A stretch of DNA of 64,000 nt from UBA1189 sp964570685 (GCA_964570685.1 CAZMZC010000006.1:18978-82977), one strand, 5' to 3'. Shown: positions 29,101 through 36,997, numbered from the stretch's first letter. Made by a program: numbers and translations. The notes: generated by a model from the letters alone, not told the origin.

Positions 29101-29161
29101 CGGCCACGGTGTTCTCCACCGCCTCCGTCTGGTACTGTTGGATTTTGAATTTAAACTTCAT
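26132..29161 (-). CDS. res: Type III restriction enzyme Res subunit
   Basis: 1009 residues. Superfamily 2 helicase: Walker A IEMETGTGKTYVYIKTM (about 95-111), motif II IIIMDEPQKM, motif VI region ALREGWDNPNVFQICTLRHS...QEVGRGLRICVD. At the C-terminus NYAPDWAIAMKKDD...FFIAETKGSM supplies the PD-ExK nuclease. Res acts only in complex with Mod, translocating or sliding on DNA and cutting about 25 bases from the recognition site. Full length, no frameshift. It is the last gene of the cluster and is separated from mod by the hepT-mntA pair, an uncommon insertion. Confidence 0.93.
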   Translation of the reverse strand: MKFKFKIQQYQTEAVENTVAVFTGQPSHRMAEYRRDLGRRSQQQIDFEGETGFRNHQIELEPRALLKNINAIQNLYDITPSATLAKGAGAVNLDIEMETGTGKTYVYIKTMFELHKQYGWSKFIIVVPSIAIREGVAKSFKMLEEHFMEYYGRKARWFIYNSSNLQQLDSFSSDSGLSVMIINTQAFAASMKEGGKSKESRIIYSKRDEFGSRRPIDVIAANHPIIIMDEPQKMEGDATQAGVKRFNPLFVLNYSATHKTKHDTIYALDALDAYRQKLVKRIHVKGFEVKNLRGTSSYLYLDNIVLSPKQPPMARIEIETKTASGTIVRKIKTFGVADNLYNESGLAQYEGFVVSEINVNGYVTFLNGTTIRRGEVIGDTNELNMQRVQIRETIMSHFEKERQLFKRGIKCLSLFFIDEVAKYKSYDEEGREVKGVFQQMFEEEYARLLNNEFHIWDEEYNEYLRRFYPQEVHRGYFSIDKKSGRMINSAVGKKSDISDDISAYELILKNKERLLSFEEPTRFIFSHSALREGWDNPNVFQICTLRHSNSTTAKRQEVGRGLRICVDKHGTRMDAELLGEDVHEVNKLTVIANESYADFTTALQRETRDVLRERAAKATVAYFTGKQIKLGEEVYTISETEASRIIIYLEDNGYIDDQKNITAEYREAVTNGSVAPLPQKLQPIAEGVTRLINAIFDPKALDDMVVEEKTTTPDNRLNENFNRAEFQALWNEINHQYVYTVSYDSNELIEKAILHINAQLEVKQLRYVMVEGTQDETEVTDFGDTRSQSRLLTDVCTSTVRYDLVGDIAKGASLTRRTVVKILQSIRPSKLYLFKNNPEEFIRKVVAIIKEQKATMIVEHIHYNITEGKYDSDIFTVKSKMDFDRAYEAKKHVTDYVFSDSKGERQFAHDLDEASEVVVYAKLPRTFQIPTPVGNYAPDWAIAMKKDDVKHIFFIAETKGSMSSMDLSAIEKAKIDCAEKLFNSISTANVKYHKVATYQDLIDGMQAVG

Positions 29162-29211
29162 TGATCAATGTATTGTGTGTCGCCATACATCAATCACTGA
29201 AAAAAGACTTG

Positions 29212-29556
29212 TTATATTTCTGCCAACAACGCAGTCAGTTGTTCTTTCAGTACAGGTAAATCCTCCTGTACCGTTTCCCAAACTTTTGCTGGTGATATGG
29301 TATAGTAACCATGCACCAATACATGCCGCATTTTCTCTATCACCACCCAAGGAATAGACTGATGAGAATCTCTGAACTCTTTCGTCAACTTATAGGTAGC
29401 TTCTCCTACTATTTCTATATTCTTGACAACAGCAAAGAATAGAATCTTGTTATTTACAAAATCATCGGCACTGACATCTTTTGTAAATTCTTCCACATTG
29501 GCAATGGCTGCCAACATATGTTCGATTCGTCCTTTGTCTCTAACAGTCTCTCTCAT
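29212..29556 (-). CDS. hepT: HEPN-domain toxin, HepT/DUF86 family
   Basis: 114 residues, all-helical. Near the C-terminus RHVLVHGYY fits the Rx4HxY active-site motif of HepT ribonucleases, with the conserved NIEIVGEATYKLT segment before it. HepT toxins cleave RNA (tRNA in studied cases) and are silenced when the MntA partner adds AMP residues to the motif tyrosine. The start overlaps the mntA gene by 17 bases, as usual for the pair. It sits inside the type III restriction cluster, between mod and res, on the same strand. Confidence 0.88.
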   Translation of the reverse strand: MRETVRDKGRIEHMLAAIANVEEFTKDVSADDFVNNKILFFAVVKNIEIVGEATYKLTKEFRDSHQSIPWVVIEKMRHVLVHGYYTISPAKVWETVQEDLPVLKEQLTALLAEI

Positions 29557-29854
29557 AGATCAACACTCTATCTTCGTCTGCGGTTTTCTGTGCAAAGGGC
29601 AACAATGTGCCCTCCTCAACCAAGTCGACCTTCTGCTGCAATAGGTTCTCTAATTGGCATATCATATCGGCATATTTGAACAGGCTTATCTTGGCATCCT
29701 TATCGAAGGCCACCAGAATATCCACATCACTATCTGCTGACTCTTCACCACGAGAATAAGAGCCAAACAGCCATGCTTTCGCGATAGGTTGTGTAGCGAA
29801 GTACCCTTGGATAGAGGGAATAATTCTGTTTCTTGTCACACTGTTCATAACCAA
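29540..29854 (-). CDS. mntA: MntA-type minimal nucleotidyltransferase antitoxin
   Basis: 104 residues. The nucleotidyltransferase motif GSYSRGEESADSDVDILV (about 35-52) matches GSx10DxD exactly, which is the form found in MNT antitoxins that AMPylate HepT. Position upstream of, and overlapping, hepT supports the pairing. Begins about 105 bases after the mod stop codon, across an AT-rich spacer that could hold its own promoter. Confidence 0.88.
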   Translation of the reverse strand: MVMNSVTRNRIIPSIQGYFATQPIAKAWLFGSYSRGEESADSDVDILVAFDKDAKISLFKYADMICQLENLLQQKVDLVEEGTLLPFAQKTADEDRVLIYERDC

Positions 29855-29959
29855 AACAATTTAATACACTATTGCTTCTGAATGCAAATATAACAAATTT
29901 CTTTCAGTTGATATTATGGTTTACTCTTTTTTTACATTTTTTCTTGTTAGCTCTCTCTT

Positions 29960-31816
29960 TTATATTATCCTACACACCGTTTCCGACGAGTAGTGACGGA
30001 ATATCTGTTCGAAGTTGTCAATCACATTATCGCTGGCTGCCGAGGCATCGCGCATCACGAAGTATACAGGCTTCTGCTTGGCTATCTCGGTGATGGTAGC
30101 CTCGTCGATGTCGCGGTCGAAGCACGCCATCAAATACCCCTCATCTACATTATATATAGTAGCGGATTGGCCACTCTTCATTCTTAACTCTTCACTCTTC
30201 ACTGAAGCTGAAAGCTCCACGCCCAAGTCAAGCATCACCTGGAAGAGCAGGTCCTCACTTGTGCGGTCGGGCTTCACATTCTCGCTGAAGAGCGATTGCA
30301 ACTCAAACTCCTGTGGGGTATAATATACATCCTCCATATTCGAGGTGTCGAGTTTCAATACACGAAAGCCTGTATCGAGGTTCTGAGCCTGCAGCCCTGC
30401 CTCTTCCTTGATTTTCTTTCCTGCTCTTCGGATACGTTCCTTACCTATTTCGCAGATATTCTTGTAGCCTGCCTTATACGCCTCGCTCTTTTCGTCTGTG
30501 AGTTCGGGTAACTGCACCATAACAAAGCGGCGATTGCCACCATCTTCGGCATTTAACTGCATTACAGCGTGTGCTGTAGTAGCAGAACCTGAGAAGAAAT
30601 CGAGAATAATTGCATCTGATGAGAACTTGGTAATCATCCTTAATGTTCGCAATAACAAATTTACACTTTTGGGGTTATCAAAATATTTACCACCCATTAA
30701 GGTCGCCAAATCCTTTGTTGCTGTCGATGTTAGGAAGTCTGCATCCCACCAAGTTGTTACAGTTTGTCGTGTTTGTTTTGCTTGCTCAAGATAATACTTC
30801 TGCTGCAAACCATTAGGGGTTCTTACTATCAATCCCGCATCATACTTCTGCTGCATTGTCTCTTTGGAATATCTCCAATAACCTTCTACTCCCAAAAACT
30901 CATAATGAGGATTACCTTTCTTGGCTCCGCCAGGACCATCTACGGGAGTTAGTTTGTAATCACCTCTTTCGTCTGAATATTTGAATCCCTCAAGTTTTGG
31001 GTCTTCTCCAATTAACTTTTGGTTTGCAAACATCACTGATATATCTCTCGCATAGAACACTAAATGGTTGTGATTCTCCGATATTATTCTATCATTGGAA
31101 ACAGAAGCCCTATGCTTATGGCAGATACTTGCTATGAAATTATGCTCTCCAAAAATCTCATCGCATATTTTGATAAGGTTAGCCTCTTCATCGTCTCCAA
31201 TAGAAATGAATATAGCACCATCATTTGCTAATAGGTCTTTCGCCACTTTTAAACGAGGATAAACCATATTCAGCCAATCCGTATGGAAACGACCATTGCT
31301 TTCGGTATTACGCTGCATTGGATCAATAGTTTGGTTACCCTCTTCATCAAACAAGCCGCTTGCTTGTTCGAACTCACCTCTGCCTTGTGCAAAGTCATCA
31401 TTATAGACAAAGTCATTGCCCGTATTGTAAGGTGGGTCGATGTAAATCATCTTCACCTTACCAAGATAAGTCTCACGCAATACTTTCAACACATCAAGAT
31501 TGTCGCCTTCAATGTAAAGGTTCTGTGTATTGTCAAAGTCCACACTCTCCTCACGGCAAGGACGAAGTGTCATTGTTGTAGGCGTATTTGCCAAACGAAC
31601 GGCAGCCCGTTTGTCAGGCCAAGTGAACTGGTAGCGTTCCTCGCCCTCTGCTAATATCTCGTTACTTAACTCGGCTTGTAGTTTCTCAAAGTCGATAGCC
31701 AATTCTGGCTTACCGTCTTTTCCCAAGCGTTCCGTTACGCAATTCGGAAACAGCGCGGCTATCTTGTGCGTGTTTGAACCTATCACATCGTGGCTCTGCA
31801 TAGTTAATTTTTCCAT
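29960..31816 (-). CDS. mod: Type III DNA methyltransferase Mod subunit
   Basis: 618 residues. Catalytic motif IV IDPPYNTGNDF at about 121-131, TRD in the middle, and the SAM-binding motif I LDFFSGSATTAHAV near 430-445: the motif order (IV before I) defines the beta group, hence N6-adenine methylation. Mod provides site recognition for both modification and restriction. A short stretch at about 533-548 (SVKSEELRMKSGQ) is encoded by GAAGAGTGAAGAG-type repeats also seen in the DUF4391 gene. Downstream of the DUF4391 gene, upstream of mntA-hepT. Confidence 0.93.
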   Translation of the reverse strand: MEKLTMQSHDVIGSNTHKIAALFPNCVTERLGKDGKPELAIDFEKLQAELSNEILAEGEERYQFTWPDKRAAVRLANTPTTMTLRPCREESVDFDNTQNLYIEGDNLDVLKVLRETYLGKVKMIYIDPPYNTGNDFVYNDDFAQGRGEFEQASGLFDEEGNQTIDPMQRNTESNGRFHTDWLNMVYPRLKVAKDLLANDGAIFISIGDDEEANLIKICDEIFGEHNFIASICHKHRASVSNDRIISENHNHLVFYARDISVMFANQKLIGEDPKLEGFKYSDERGDYKLTPVDGPGGAKKGNPHYEFLGVEGYWRYSKETMQQKYDAGLIVRTPNGLQQKYYLEQAKQTRQTVTTWWDADFLTSTATKDLATLMGGKYFDNPKSVNLLLRTLRMITKFSSDAIILDFFSGSATTAHAVMQLNAEDGGNRRFVMVQLPELTDEKSEAYKAGYKNICEIGKERIRRAGKKIKEEAGLQAQNLDTGFRVLKLDTSNMEDVYYTPQEFELQSLFSENVKPDRTSEDLLFQVMLDLGVELSASVKSEELRMKSGQSATIYNVDEGYLMACFDRDIDEATITEIAKQKPVYFVMRDASAASDNVIDNFEQIFRHYSSETVCRII

Positions 31817-31860
31817 ATTATTTTGTGTATATTCTTCTTTTGACGAGCGTCCTACAAACT

Positions 31861-31992
31861 CCCCCTCTGTTTATAGAGGGGGTGGCGCGAAGCGCCGGGG
31901 TCGTTACAAGCAAAGCGCGTAGTGTTAATACTCCGCACTTCGTTTGGAACTCCCTCCGCCCTACGGGCTCGTCCCTCTATGAACAGAGGGAC
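31861..31992. repeat. Composite inverted hairpin element between mod and the DUF4391 gene
   Basis: Two related hairpins face each other: CCCCCTCT (31861-31868) with AGAGGGGG (31875-31882), and GTCCCTCT (31971-31978) with AGAGGGAC (31985-31992). Each is followed inward by a second small palindrome (GGCGC-GAA-GCGCC on the left). The right half lies inside the DUF4391 reading frame and supplies its last ~11 codons and stop. Confidence 0.7.
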
Positions 31993-32626
31993 AGTTTGCG
32001 GTTTCACCGATTGTTTTCATTGATACTTGTGTTTTCAATTTCTTAATCTGTTCAAAATATTCTCTCTTTCTTCGTGGCTGCTTCTCGGTAGCCATTTTTC
32101 GTTCGAGCGTGGCTATCTGCGCTAGTAGTTTGGTGCGGTGGTCATTGGCTGCAATCTGCTCGGTGAGGGTGTTGCCCGCCTCTACATTTATCTGACCGAT
32201 GCTTTTTACGATGTTGTCCCAAACGGAGTCGAGTGTTAAACCTTCAAGAGTGAAAAGTGAAGAGTTAAGAGTGAAGAGTTTCCACGCTGATGTTATCAGT
32301 TTGGTGTGGTGAATGGCAAACTGCACCTCGTCACCGTAGTGCAGGGCCAGCACCATGTGTTGCGGGATGAGCTTGGTGAGCAGGGCTATGTTCTTGGGGT
32401 CGTACTCCCTGCGCTTTAGCTGCACGGCAAGCACGTAGAACTCCTTCACCTCTTCGCCCTCGGCTATGGTGGGTACGGTACGGGGCGACACTACACCTAC
32501 TATATATAGGGTGCTCACGTCGGCATCGAAGCTCTCACGCTGCGAGGCGGGCATATTGAACTTCGCGTAGATAGCTTTCTTCGGAAGTTGCTTCTTGACT
32601 TCGGTGCTTGGTGGTAGGCCGTACAT
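31961..32626 (-). CDS. DUF4391-type protein of the restriction cluster
   Basis: 221 residues, cytosolic. The N-terminus (LPKKAIYAKFNM) and the central beta segment (EEVKEFYVLAVQLKRREYD, IPQHMVLALHYGDEVQFAI) fit my recollection of DUF4391, a family seen next to type III-like restriction genes; activity unknown. The C-terminal third is helical and coiled-coil-like (LLAQIATLERKMATEKQPRRKREYFEQIKKLK). Two oddities: residues about 114-128 (LFTLNSSLFTLE) come from a short-repeat tract, and the last ~11 residues (CPSVHRGTSP) come from a repeat element. Confidence 0.7.
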   Translation of the reverse strand: MYGLPPSTEVKKQLPKKAIYAKFNMPASQRESFDADVSTLYIVGVVSPRTVPTIAEGEEVKEFYVLAVQLKRREYDPKNIALLTKLIPQHMVLALHYGDEVQFAIHHTKLITSAWKLFTLNSSLFTLEGLTLDSVWDNIVKSIGQINVEAGNTLTEQIAANDHRTKLLAQIATLERKMATEKQPRRKREYFEQIKKLKTQVSMKTIGETANCPSVHRGTSP

Positions 32627-32678
32627 GATGCTTTTCTTTTTCTCACGCTCTCGCAGATTTCGCGAAGTTTATGTTTTC

Positions 32679-32800
32679 TCTCACAGATCTCACAAATCTC
32701 ACAAAGAAACGCATCGTTTCACTTGCGTTTACCATCCGGACGGTCACATACGAGCGATAGCGATGTATGCTTTCGTGAGATTCGTGTGATCTGTGTGAAA
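32679..32800. repeat. Inverted CACAGATCTCAC-type repeats
   Basis: TCTCACAGATCTCACAAATCTCAC (about 32679-32702) faces its inverted form around 32773-32800 (GTGAGATTCGTGTGATCTGTGTGA). Degenerate words of this kind recur near 910-980. The 239-base gap between the helicase and DUF4391 genes holds nothing else obvious. Confidence 0.55.
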
Positions 32801-32865
32801 TATTACTCATAGGACTCTTTTCGCGTTTTTTGCGAGGTTAGCGTGAATTTATCTTATTTGACAAA

Positions 32866-35800
32866 TTATTTTATGACCAAGAAGCAAATCAGTTCGAAGT
32901 CATCCAAGCCACGTATCTCTTCAGTGAAAAGGGAGCCTTGCACACCACTAAGGAAGGAGTCAATATCGCTCTCCTCCTTCACATTGATGATGCTGTTGAT
33001 AGCCTCGCCCAGCAGTTCGGAATAGTGTTGCATTTCTTTTCCGTCACGAGTGATACGGTTGAATTCGCGGCATAGCTCCATATCGGGCTTATCCTTGCCC
33101 TTGCACAAGTAGCGCAGGCGGTCGAGCAGTTCCTTGGGTTGCAGATGGTTGACCACGACATCCCCCTCTTCGGAGATATACACCATATAGAAGGGATGCA
33201 GGCGGTTCTTGTGGTCGATGTTGACTCCGTTGTTACGATTCTTCAACACATACACTACTCCTGGCGGACACCCCTCAGACGCTGGCACTACGGCATGCAG
33301 ACCATAAGGGGTATGCTCTATATCGGGGTTACCTTGCATGTAGGCAAGCAAGTCGAGTCGGAACTCGTTCAATCCCAAGTCCATGATGCTGATGCCTGTG
33401 TTCATCTCCTCGATATCCACCACTTCGCTTTGCAGGCGTTTGAGCTGCTCGCGACGATACTCGAGGTCGCCCTTCTCTTCGGGAGAGATAGGGTTGTCGT
33501 CGCCCGTACTGGTCATCACCGATACTTTCATGCGGGCCTCTACTCTACCCTTCAGGTCGATGTATTCATCTAGGTCCATATCGGGCCAGTAGTTGACGAG
33601 CTGGATAACATCGTTGCGCGAGCCTATACGGTCGATACGCCCGAAGCGCTGAATGATTCTTACTGGGTTCCAGTGGATATCGTAGTTGATGAGGTAGTCG
33701 CAATCCTGCAGGTTCTGGCCTTCGCTGATGCAGTCGGTGGCAATGAGGACGGAAACCTCAGGGCCTCGACTCACGTTGCTTTCCTTAAAAAGATGCGGAT
33801 AGATGGTGTGGGCCTCTTTGGAGATGGGCGAGAAGAGGGTAAGCACCTTGTTGAAGTCGAGCTTTTCACCACGCGGTAGACTCATCGTGCTGCGTGCTTC
33901 GATATCGCCTGTCACCAAGGCTGTGTCGAGTCCGTGCTCAGCCTTGATACGCTCAGCCAAGCAGTCGTAGAGGTACTCTGCCGTATCGCTGAATGCAGTA
34001 AAGATGATTACCTTCTTATTATCAGGATTAATGGGATTATTGAACTTATGACTCAGGTCGTCTATCAATTGTAATAGCTTGCTATCGTGCTCGGGAGTAA
34101 TATCGGCAAGCATGAGGAGCAGCAGATTCAGTGTTTCGATGTCCTTGTCGAGATACTTCTTCCAAGCGATATAGTCCATATCTTCAAGAGCAATCTGTGA
34201 TTTTTTGCCACCAATGAAGATATCCTCCTGTTCATCAAGGTCAAGTCCGGCAGAGAAATCATATTCGTCCACCGTGGCGCGTGCATTACCATGCCCAGTA
34301 TTGAGAGAATTGATTTTCTCTACCGTGGCCGATATAAAACCGAGGATGCGGTTCAATGACAGACGGAACGAGTTGACGGAACTCTCCAGGCGTTTGAGCA
34401 GATTGATGCTCATGAGCTTGCGGATACCACGTTCACGGCCATTCATGGTGAGTCCTGAATAGTCCTCTTCGCTTGCGATGTTTACGTATTTTGACAATCG
34501 GCTGGGCAAGATGAAGTCTGATGGGGTGTAGATGGCCAAGTTGAGTACCGAGAGCAACAGATAGATGTCGTTGTAGTTGATAGCACTATCAAGGTCGGTA
34601 AGGTGTGGACGACGGGCGATGGGTGTCAGTCGTGTAGGGAACTTGCCGATGTCGGTGGTGTCATAGTATTGTTCGATGTGCTTACGGCTTCGGGCGATGG
34701 TGACGCTATCAAGCACCTCAAAGAAATCGAAACTAAGGCGTTCGAGCAAGCGTTTCGTGGTACGCTCTTCGGGTGGCAACTTTGACCAGCGGTTATACTC
34801 CGTTTGTGCCTGGCGGAAAATATCGTCAATACTACTGCTTGTATTGAGCAAACCATCAATGTTTGCTGAATTTCCCTCGTAGGCCAAGGCTATCTGATTC
34901 TTCAAGTCATTGAAACGATTGTTGACAGGCGTAGCTGAGAGCATCAGCACCTTAGTCTTTACGCCCTTGCGGATAACCTTGTTGAGCAGTTGCAGGTAGC
35001 GGTTCTCACGAGGATTCTCATCGTTTTCGCCGGTCGTAACCTTACCTCCGTTGCGGAAGTTGTGCGACTCATCGATGACCACAAGGTCGTATGTGCTCCA
35101 GTTGATATGGGTAAGGTCGAGTCCGTTTGATACGCCTCTATTGCGAGACAAATCGGTATGGTAGAGTACATCGTATCGCAAACGGTCGGCTACAATGGGA
35201 TTGTTCAGATAATTGCTTCGATAGGTAATCCAGTTGTCGTTGAGCTTCTTGGGACAGAGCACCAGCACCGACTTGTTGCGGTTCTCATAATACTTGATGA
35301 CCGAGAGAGCGGTGAAGGTCTTACCCAAGCCTACTGAGTCGGCCAGGATGCAACCGTTGTACTTCTCCAACTTGTTGATGATGGCAAGGCAAGCATCCTT
35401 CTGGAAGTTGTAGAGCTTGTTCCATATCTGACTTTCCTTGAAGCCTGTAGCCTCATTGGGCAGGGTGTCTTCGGAGAGGTCGTCCAAGAACTCGCGGAAG
35501 ATATTGTAGAGAGTGACGAAGTAGAGAAAGTCTGGCGCATTCTCCTTATATATGGTCTCGATATTCTCGACTATGGTGTCGGTGACATCGCGGAACTTCT
35601 CTCCGTCGGCCCACAGTTCGTTGAAGTTGCGCAGGTACTGGTCGGCCACAGGACTGGCCATACGCACCATACCCGGACAGATGTTATTGCCACGCTCGCA
35701 GCCCAGCTCCGTAGTGGTAAACTCATTGAAGGGCATATAGGTATACCCCTCGGCAGGGTGCTCCACGTGAAGAAAACCATTCATGATGCCTTGCGACACA

Positions 35801-36162
35801 TTGGTCTTGAAGTGGGCCTTGCGGCGTATCCACTCGGCACATTCACGGGCTATGGCACGTTGGGAGAGTTGGTTGCGTAGCTTTATCTCAAACTCGTTGC
35901 CGTAAAGACTGCGCTCGCGGGCTGCTTTGGGGATATAGAACTCGCGCTTCTGCTTGGCTGCCCGCTCCTTGTTGAAGGTGGGTGAGGTGAAGATGAAGCG
36001 CAGCTCATCAATCTGCTCCAGCTCCGTCTTCAGTGCTTCGTAGGCATAGATGGAGAAGCTGGCAGCAGCGATGGCTACCCGAGAGTGGGCAGTGAGTTGT
36101 GTGCGCAGGTCATCGATGACCTTGGCATTGACATTGTCGAACGATTTGGGCAGATGGTCCAC
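32866..36162 (-). CDS. SNF2-family helicase with PLD-like N-terminus
   Basis: 1098 residues from a GTG start (a stop codon lies in frame upstream with no ATG between; GGAG precedes the GTG by 8 bases). The N-terminal ~200 residues read like the phospholipase D-like module of defence helicases (VAIAAASFSIYAYEALKTELEQIDELRFIFTSPTF), but I do not see a clear HxK motif, so nuclease activity is uncertain. The helicase core follows: Walker A ILADSVGLGKTFTAL, motif II VVIDESHNFRN, LMLSATPVNN, and C-terminal IFTAFSDTAEYL, TDCISEGQNLQDCD, IIQRFGRIDRIGS. First gene of the cluster with DUF4391, mod and res, so a defence role is inferred. Confidence 0.85.
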   Translation of the reverse strand: MDHLPKSFDNVNAKVIDDLRTQLTAHSRVAIAAASFSIYAYEALKTELEQIDELRFIFTSPTFNKERAAKQKREFYIPKAARERSLYGNEFEIKLRNQLSQRAIARECAEWIRRKAHFKTNVSQGIMNGFLHVEHPAEGYTYMPFNEFTTTELGCERGNNICPGMVRMASPVADQYLRNFNELWADGEKFRDVTDTIVENIETIYKENAPDFLYFVTLYNIFREFLDDLSEDTLPNEATGFKESQIWNKLYNFQKDACLAIINKLEKYNGCILADSVGLGKTFTALSVIKYYENRNKSVLVLCPKKLNDNWITYRSNYLNNPIVADRLRYDVLYHTDLSRNRGVSNGLDLTHINWSTYDLVVIDESHNFRNGGKVTTGENDENPRENRYLQLLNKVIRKGVKTKVLMLSATPVNNRFNDLKNQIALAYEGNSANIDGLLNTSSSIDDIFRQAQTEYNRWSKLPPEERTTKRLLERLSFDFFEVLDSVTIARSRKHIEQYYDTTDIGKFPTRLTPIARRPHLTDLDSAINYNDIYLLLSVLNLAIYTPSDFILPSRLSKYVNIASEEDYSGLTMNGRERGIRKLMSINLLKRLESSVNSFRLSLNRILGFISATVEKINSLNTGHGNARATVDEYDFSAGLDLDEQEDIFIGGKKSQIALEDMDYIAWKKYLDKDIETLNLLLLMLADITPEHDSKLLQLIDDLSHKFNNPINPDNKKVIIFTAFSDTAEYLYDCLAERIKAEHGLDTALVTGDIEARSTMSLPRGEKLDFNKVLTLFSPISKEAHTIYPHLFKESNVSRGPEVSVLIATDCISEGQNLQDCDYLINYDIHWNPVRIIQRFGRIDRIGSRNDVIQLVNYWPDMDLDEYIDLKGRVEARMKVSVMTSTGDDNPISPEEKGDLEYRREQLKRLQSEVVDIEEMNTGISIMDLGLNEFRLDLLAYMQGNPDIEHTPYGLHAVVPASEGCPPGVVYVLKNRNNGVNIDHKNRLHPFYMVYISEEGDVVVNHLQPKELLDRLRYLCKGKDKPDMELCREFNRITRDGKEMQHYSELLGEAINSIINVKEESDIDSFLSGVQGSLFTEEIRGLDDFELICFLVIK

Positions 36163-36237
36163 AGTGTGTTCTCCAAATAGTTTTCCGCTGCTGCCCCGAT
36201 GCGGAAAGGTTCCTTTTCATGCTTGCCTACACATAAT

Positions 36238-36278
36238 AAAAAAAGCGGGGCAACTGTACCTGTCACTCGTCCCGCTTT
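36238..36278 (-). terminator. Intrinsic terminator upstream of the SNF2/PLD gene
   Basis: Minus strand: AAAGCGGG, 21-base loop, CCCGCTTT continuing into TTTTTTTAT. Since no minus-strand gene precedes it, it lies in the apparent leader of the helicase gene. Confidence 0.75.
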
Positions 36279-36538
36279 CTGAGGCCGTAGGATTGCCCAT
36301 CGTAGTAGAACGAGCAACCCAGAAGCCCACGCCGATATGTACAACACCACAAGCCCCACGTTTGTAGGGGCTTTAGCGGGATTTAACATACCACGCAGAC
36401 ATCCACCGTTGCCTTGTTCCTTGACTACGATTGAAATTTTCCTACGATTTCAGAAAGCCAAAGACAAAACGTCAAGTAAACGTCTTTCTCATTATGTCTA
36501 TCGCCCACCCACGAACCCTGTCGGCGCGGGCGATAGTG

Positions 36539-36569
36539 CAAATTTAGTGCAAAATTCCGATAAATGAAA
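36539..36569 (-). promoter_or_regulatory. Candidate promoter of the defence cluster
   Basis: Minus strand: TTTC, 19 bases, TAAATTTG; one mismatch in the first box. The leader to the helicase start would be about 370 bases. Confidence 0.5.
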
Positions 36570-36626
36570 GTTTTGTTATTATTATTGTTTTATTTGGGCT
36601 TTGAACCAAATATATTTAGGAGCTAA

Positions 36627-36657
36627 CTTGTTTTTTTATCATTAAACCATACCTTTG
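36627..36657 (+). promoter_or_regulatory. Intact promoter of a decayed toxin-antitoxin operon
   Basis: CTTG, 19 bases, TACCTTTG, then AAGGAACAACCT directly before the ATG at 36683. Confidence 0.65.
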
Positions 36658-36682
36658 CAACAATCAACATAAGGAACAACCT

Positions 36683-36935
36683 ATGGCAGCAACAATTTTC
36701 AACCCAACAGCAACATTTGCTCAGAATGTTTGCATACGTAAGAAAAATAAGACAAGTGGTATTAGACACAAATTGGCTGTTGATGTCACAGCCAAAGACG
36801 AGTCCCTATCGTACCGTATGGACTACAATACCAAACGGATTCCCTCTAACCACTGACCCATACCATGCAATCCAGCCACCCTTTAATATAACGAGTTTTC
36901 CGAACAGGCTGTCCGGTTGTCCTTGCCGGATGTAA
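36683..36935 (+). pseudogene. Remnant of an antitoxin/PIN-domain toxin pair
   Basis: Reading from the ATG gives MAATIFNPTATFAQN, the opening of small antitoxins that in Bacteroidota continue with an LLRMFAYVK-like segment. That continuation is present, but in another frame and fused to a PIN-toxin start: MLRMFAYVRKIRQ (from 36717), then VVLDTNWLLMSQ and SPYRTVW, i.e. the first beta strand and catalytic Asp of a PIN nuclease. The body of the antitoxin and the rest of the toxin are missing; the frame runs into an intergenic repeat and stops by 36935. Family assignment rests on motif memory. Confidence 0.6.
36900..36925. repeat. Inverted copy of the CAAGGACAACCGGACAGCC repeat
   Basis: Reverse complement of the word at 37613-37636; a variant is at 1064-1092. 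Confidence 0.7.
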
Positions 36936-36997
36936 TGCTCTGATACGCTGCATATAAACAAGGACAACTTGGTTGACCTTGGGGTGTCCTCCATTCG

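Larger units (their letters stand above)
36163..36682. other. Structured leader region of the defence cluster
   Basis: No convincing gene. On the minus strand it contains a promoter-like pair (36539-36569), a hairpin TATCGCCC/GGGCGATA (36499-36535), a hairpin AGCCCC/GGGGCT (36350-36371), and an intrinsic terminator (36238-36278) about 75 bases before the helicase start codon. The upper end also holds the plus-strand promoter of the decayed toxin-antitoxin remnant. Confidence 0.6.

Noticed and set aside
32866..36162. Assignment of the cluster to DISARM or BREX
   Set aside because: No DrmA/DrmB-like, PglZ, BrxC or PglX proteins are present; only a helicase of similar type, which is not diagnostic.
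36075..36389. 104-residue minus-strand frame upstream of the SNF2/PLD gene
   Set aside because: It runs through the terminator hairpin and into the helicase gene in another frame; composition and wording give no protein signal.
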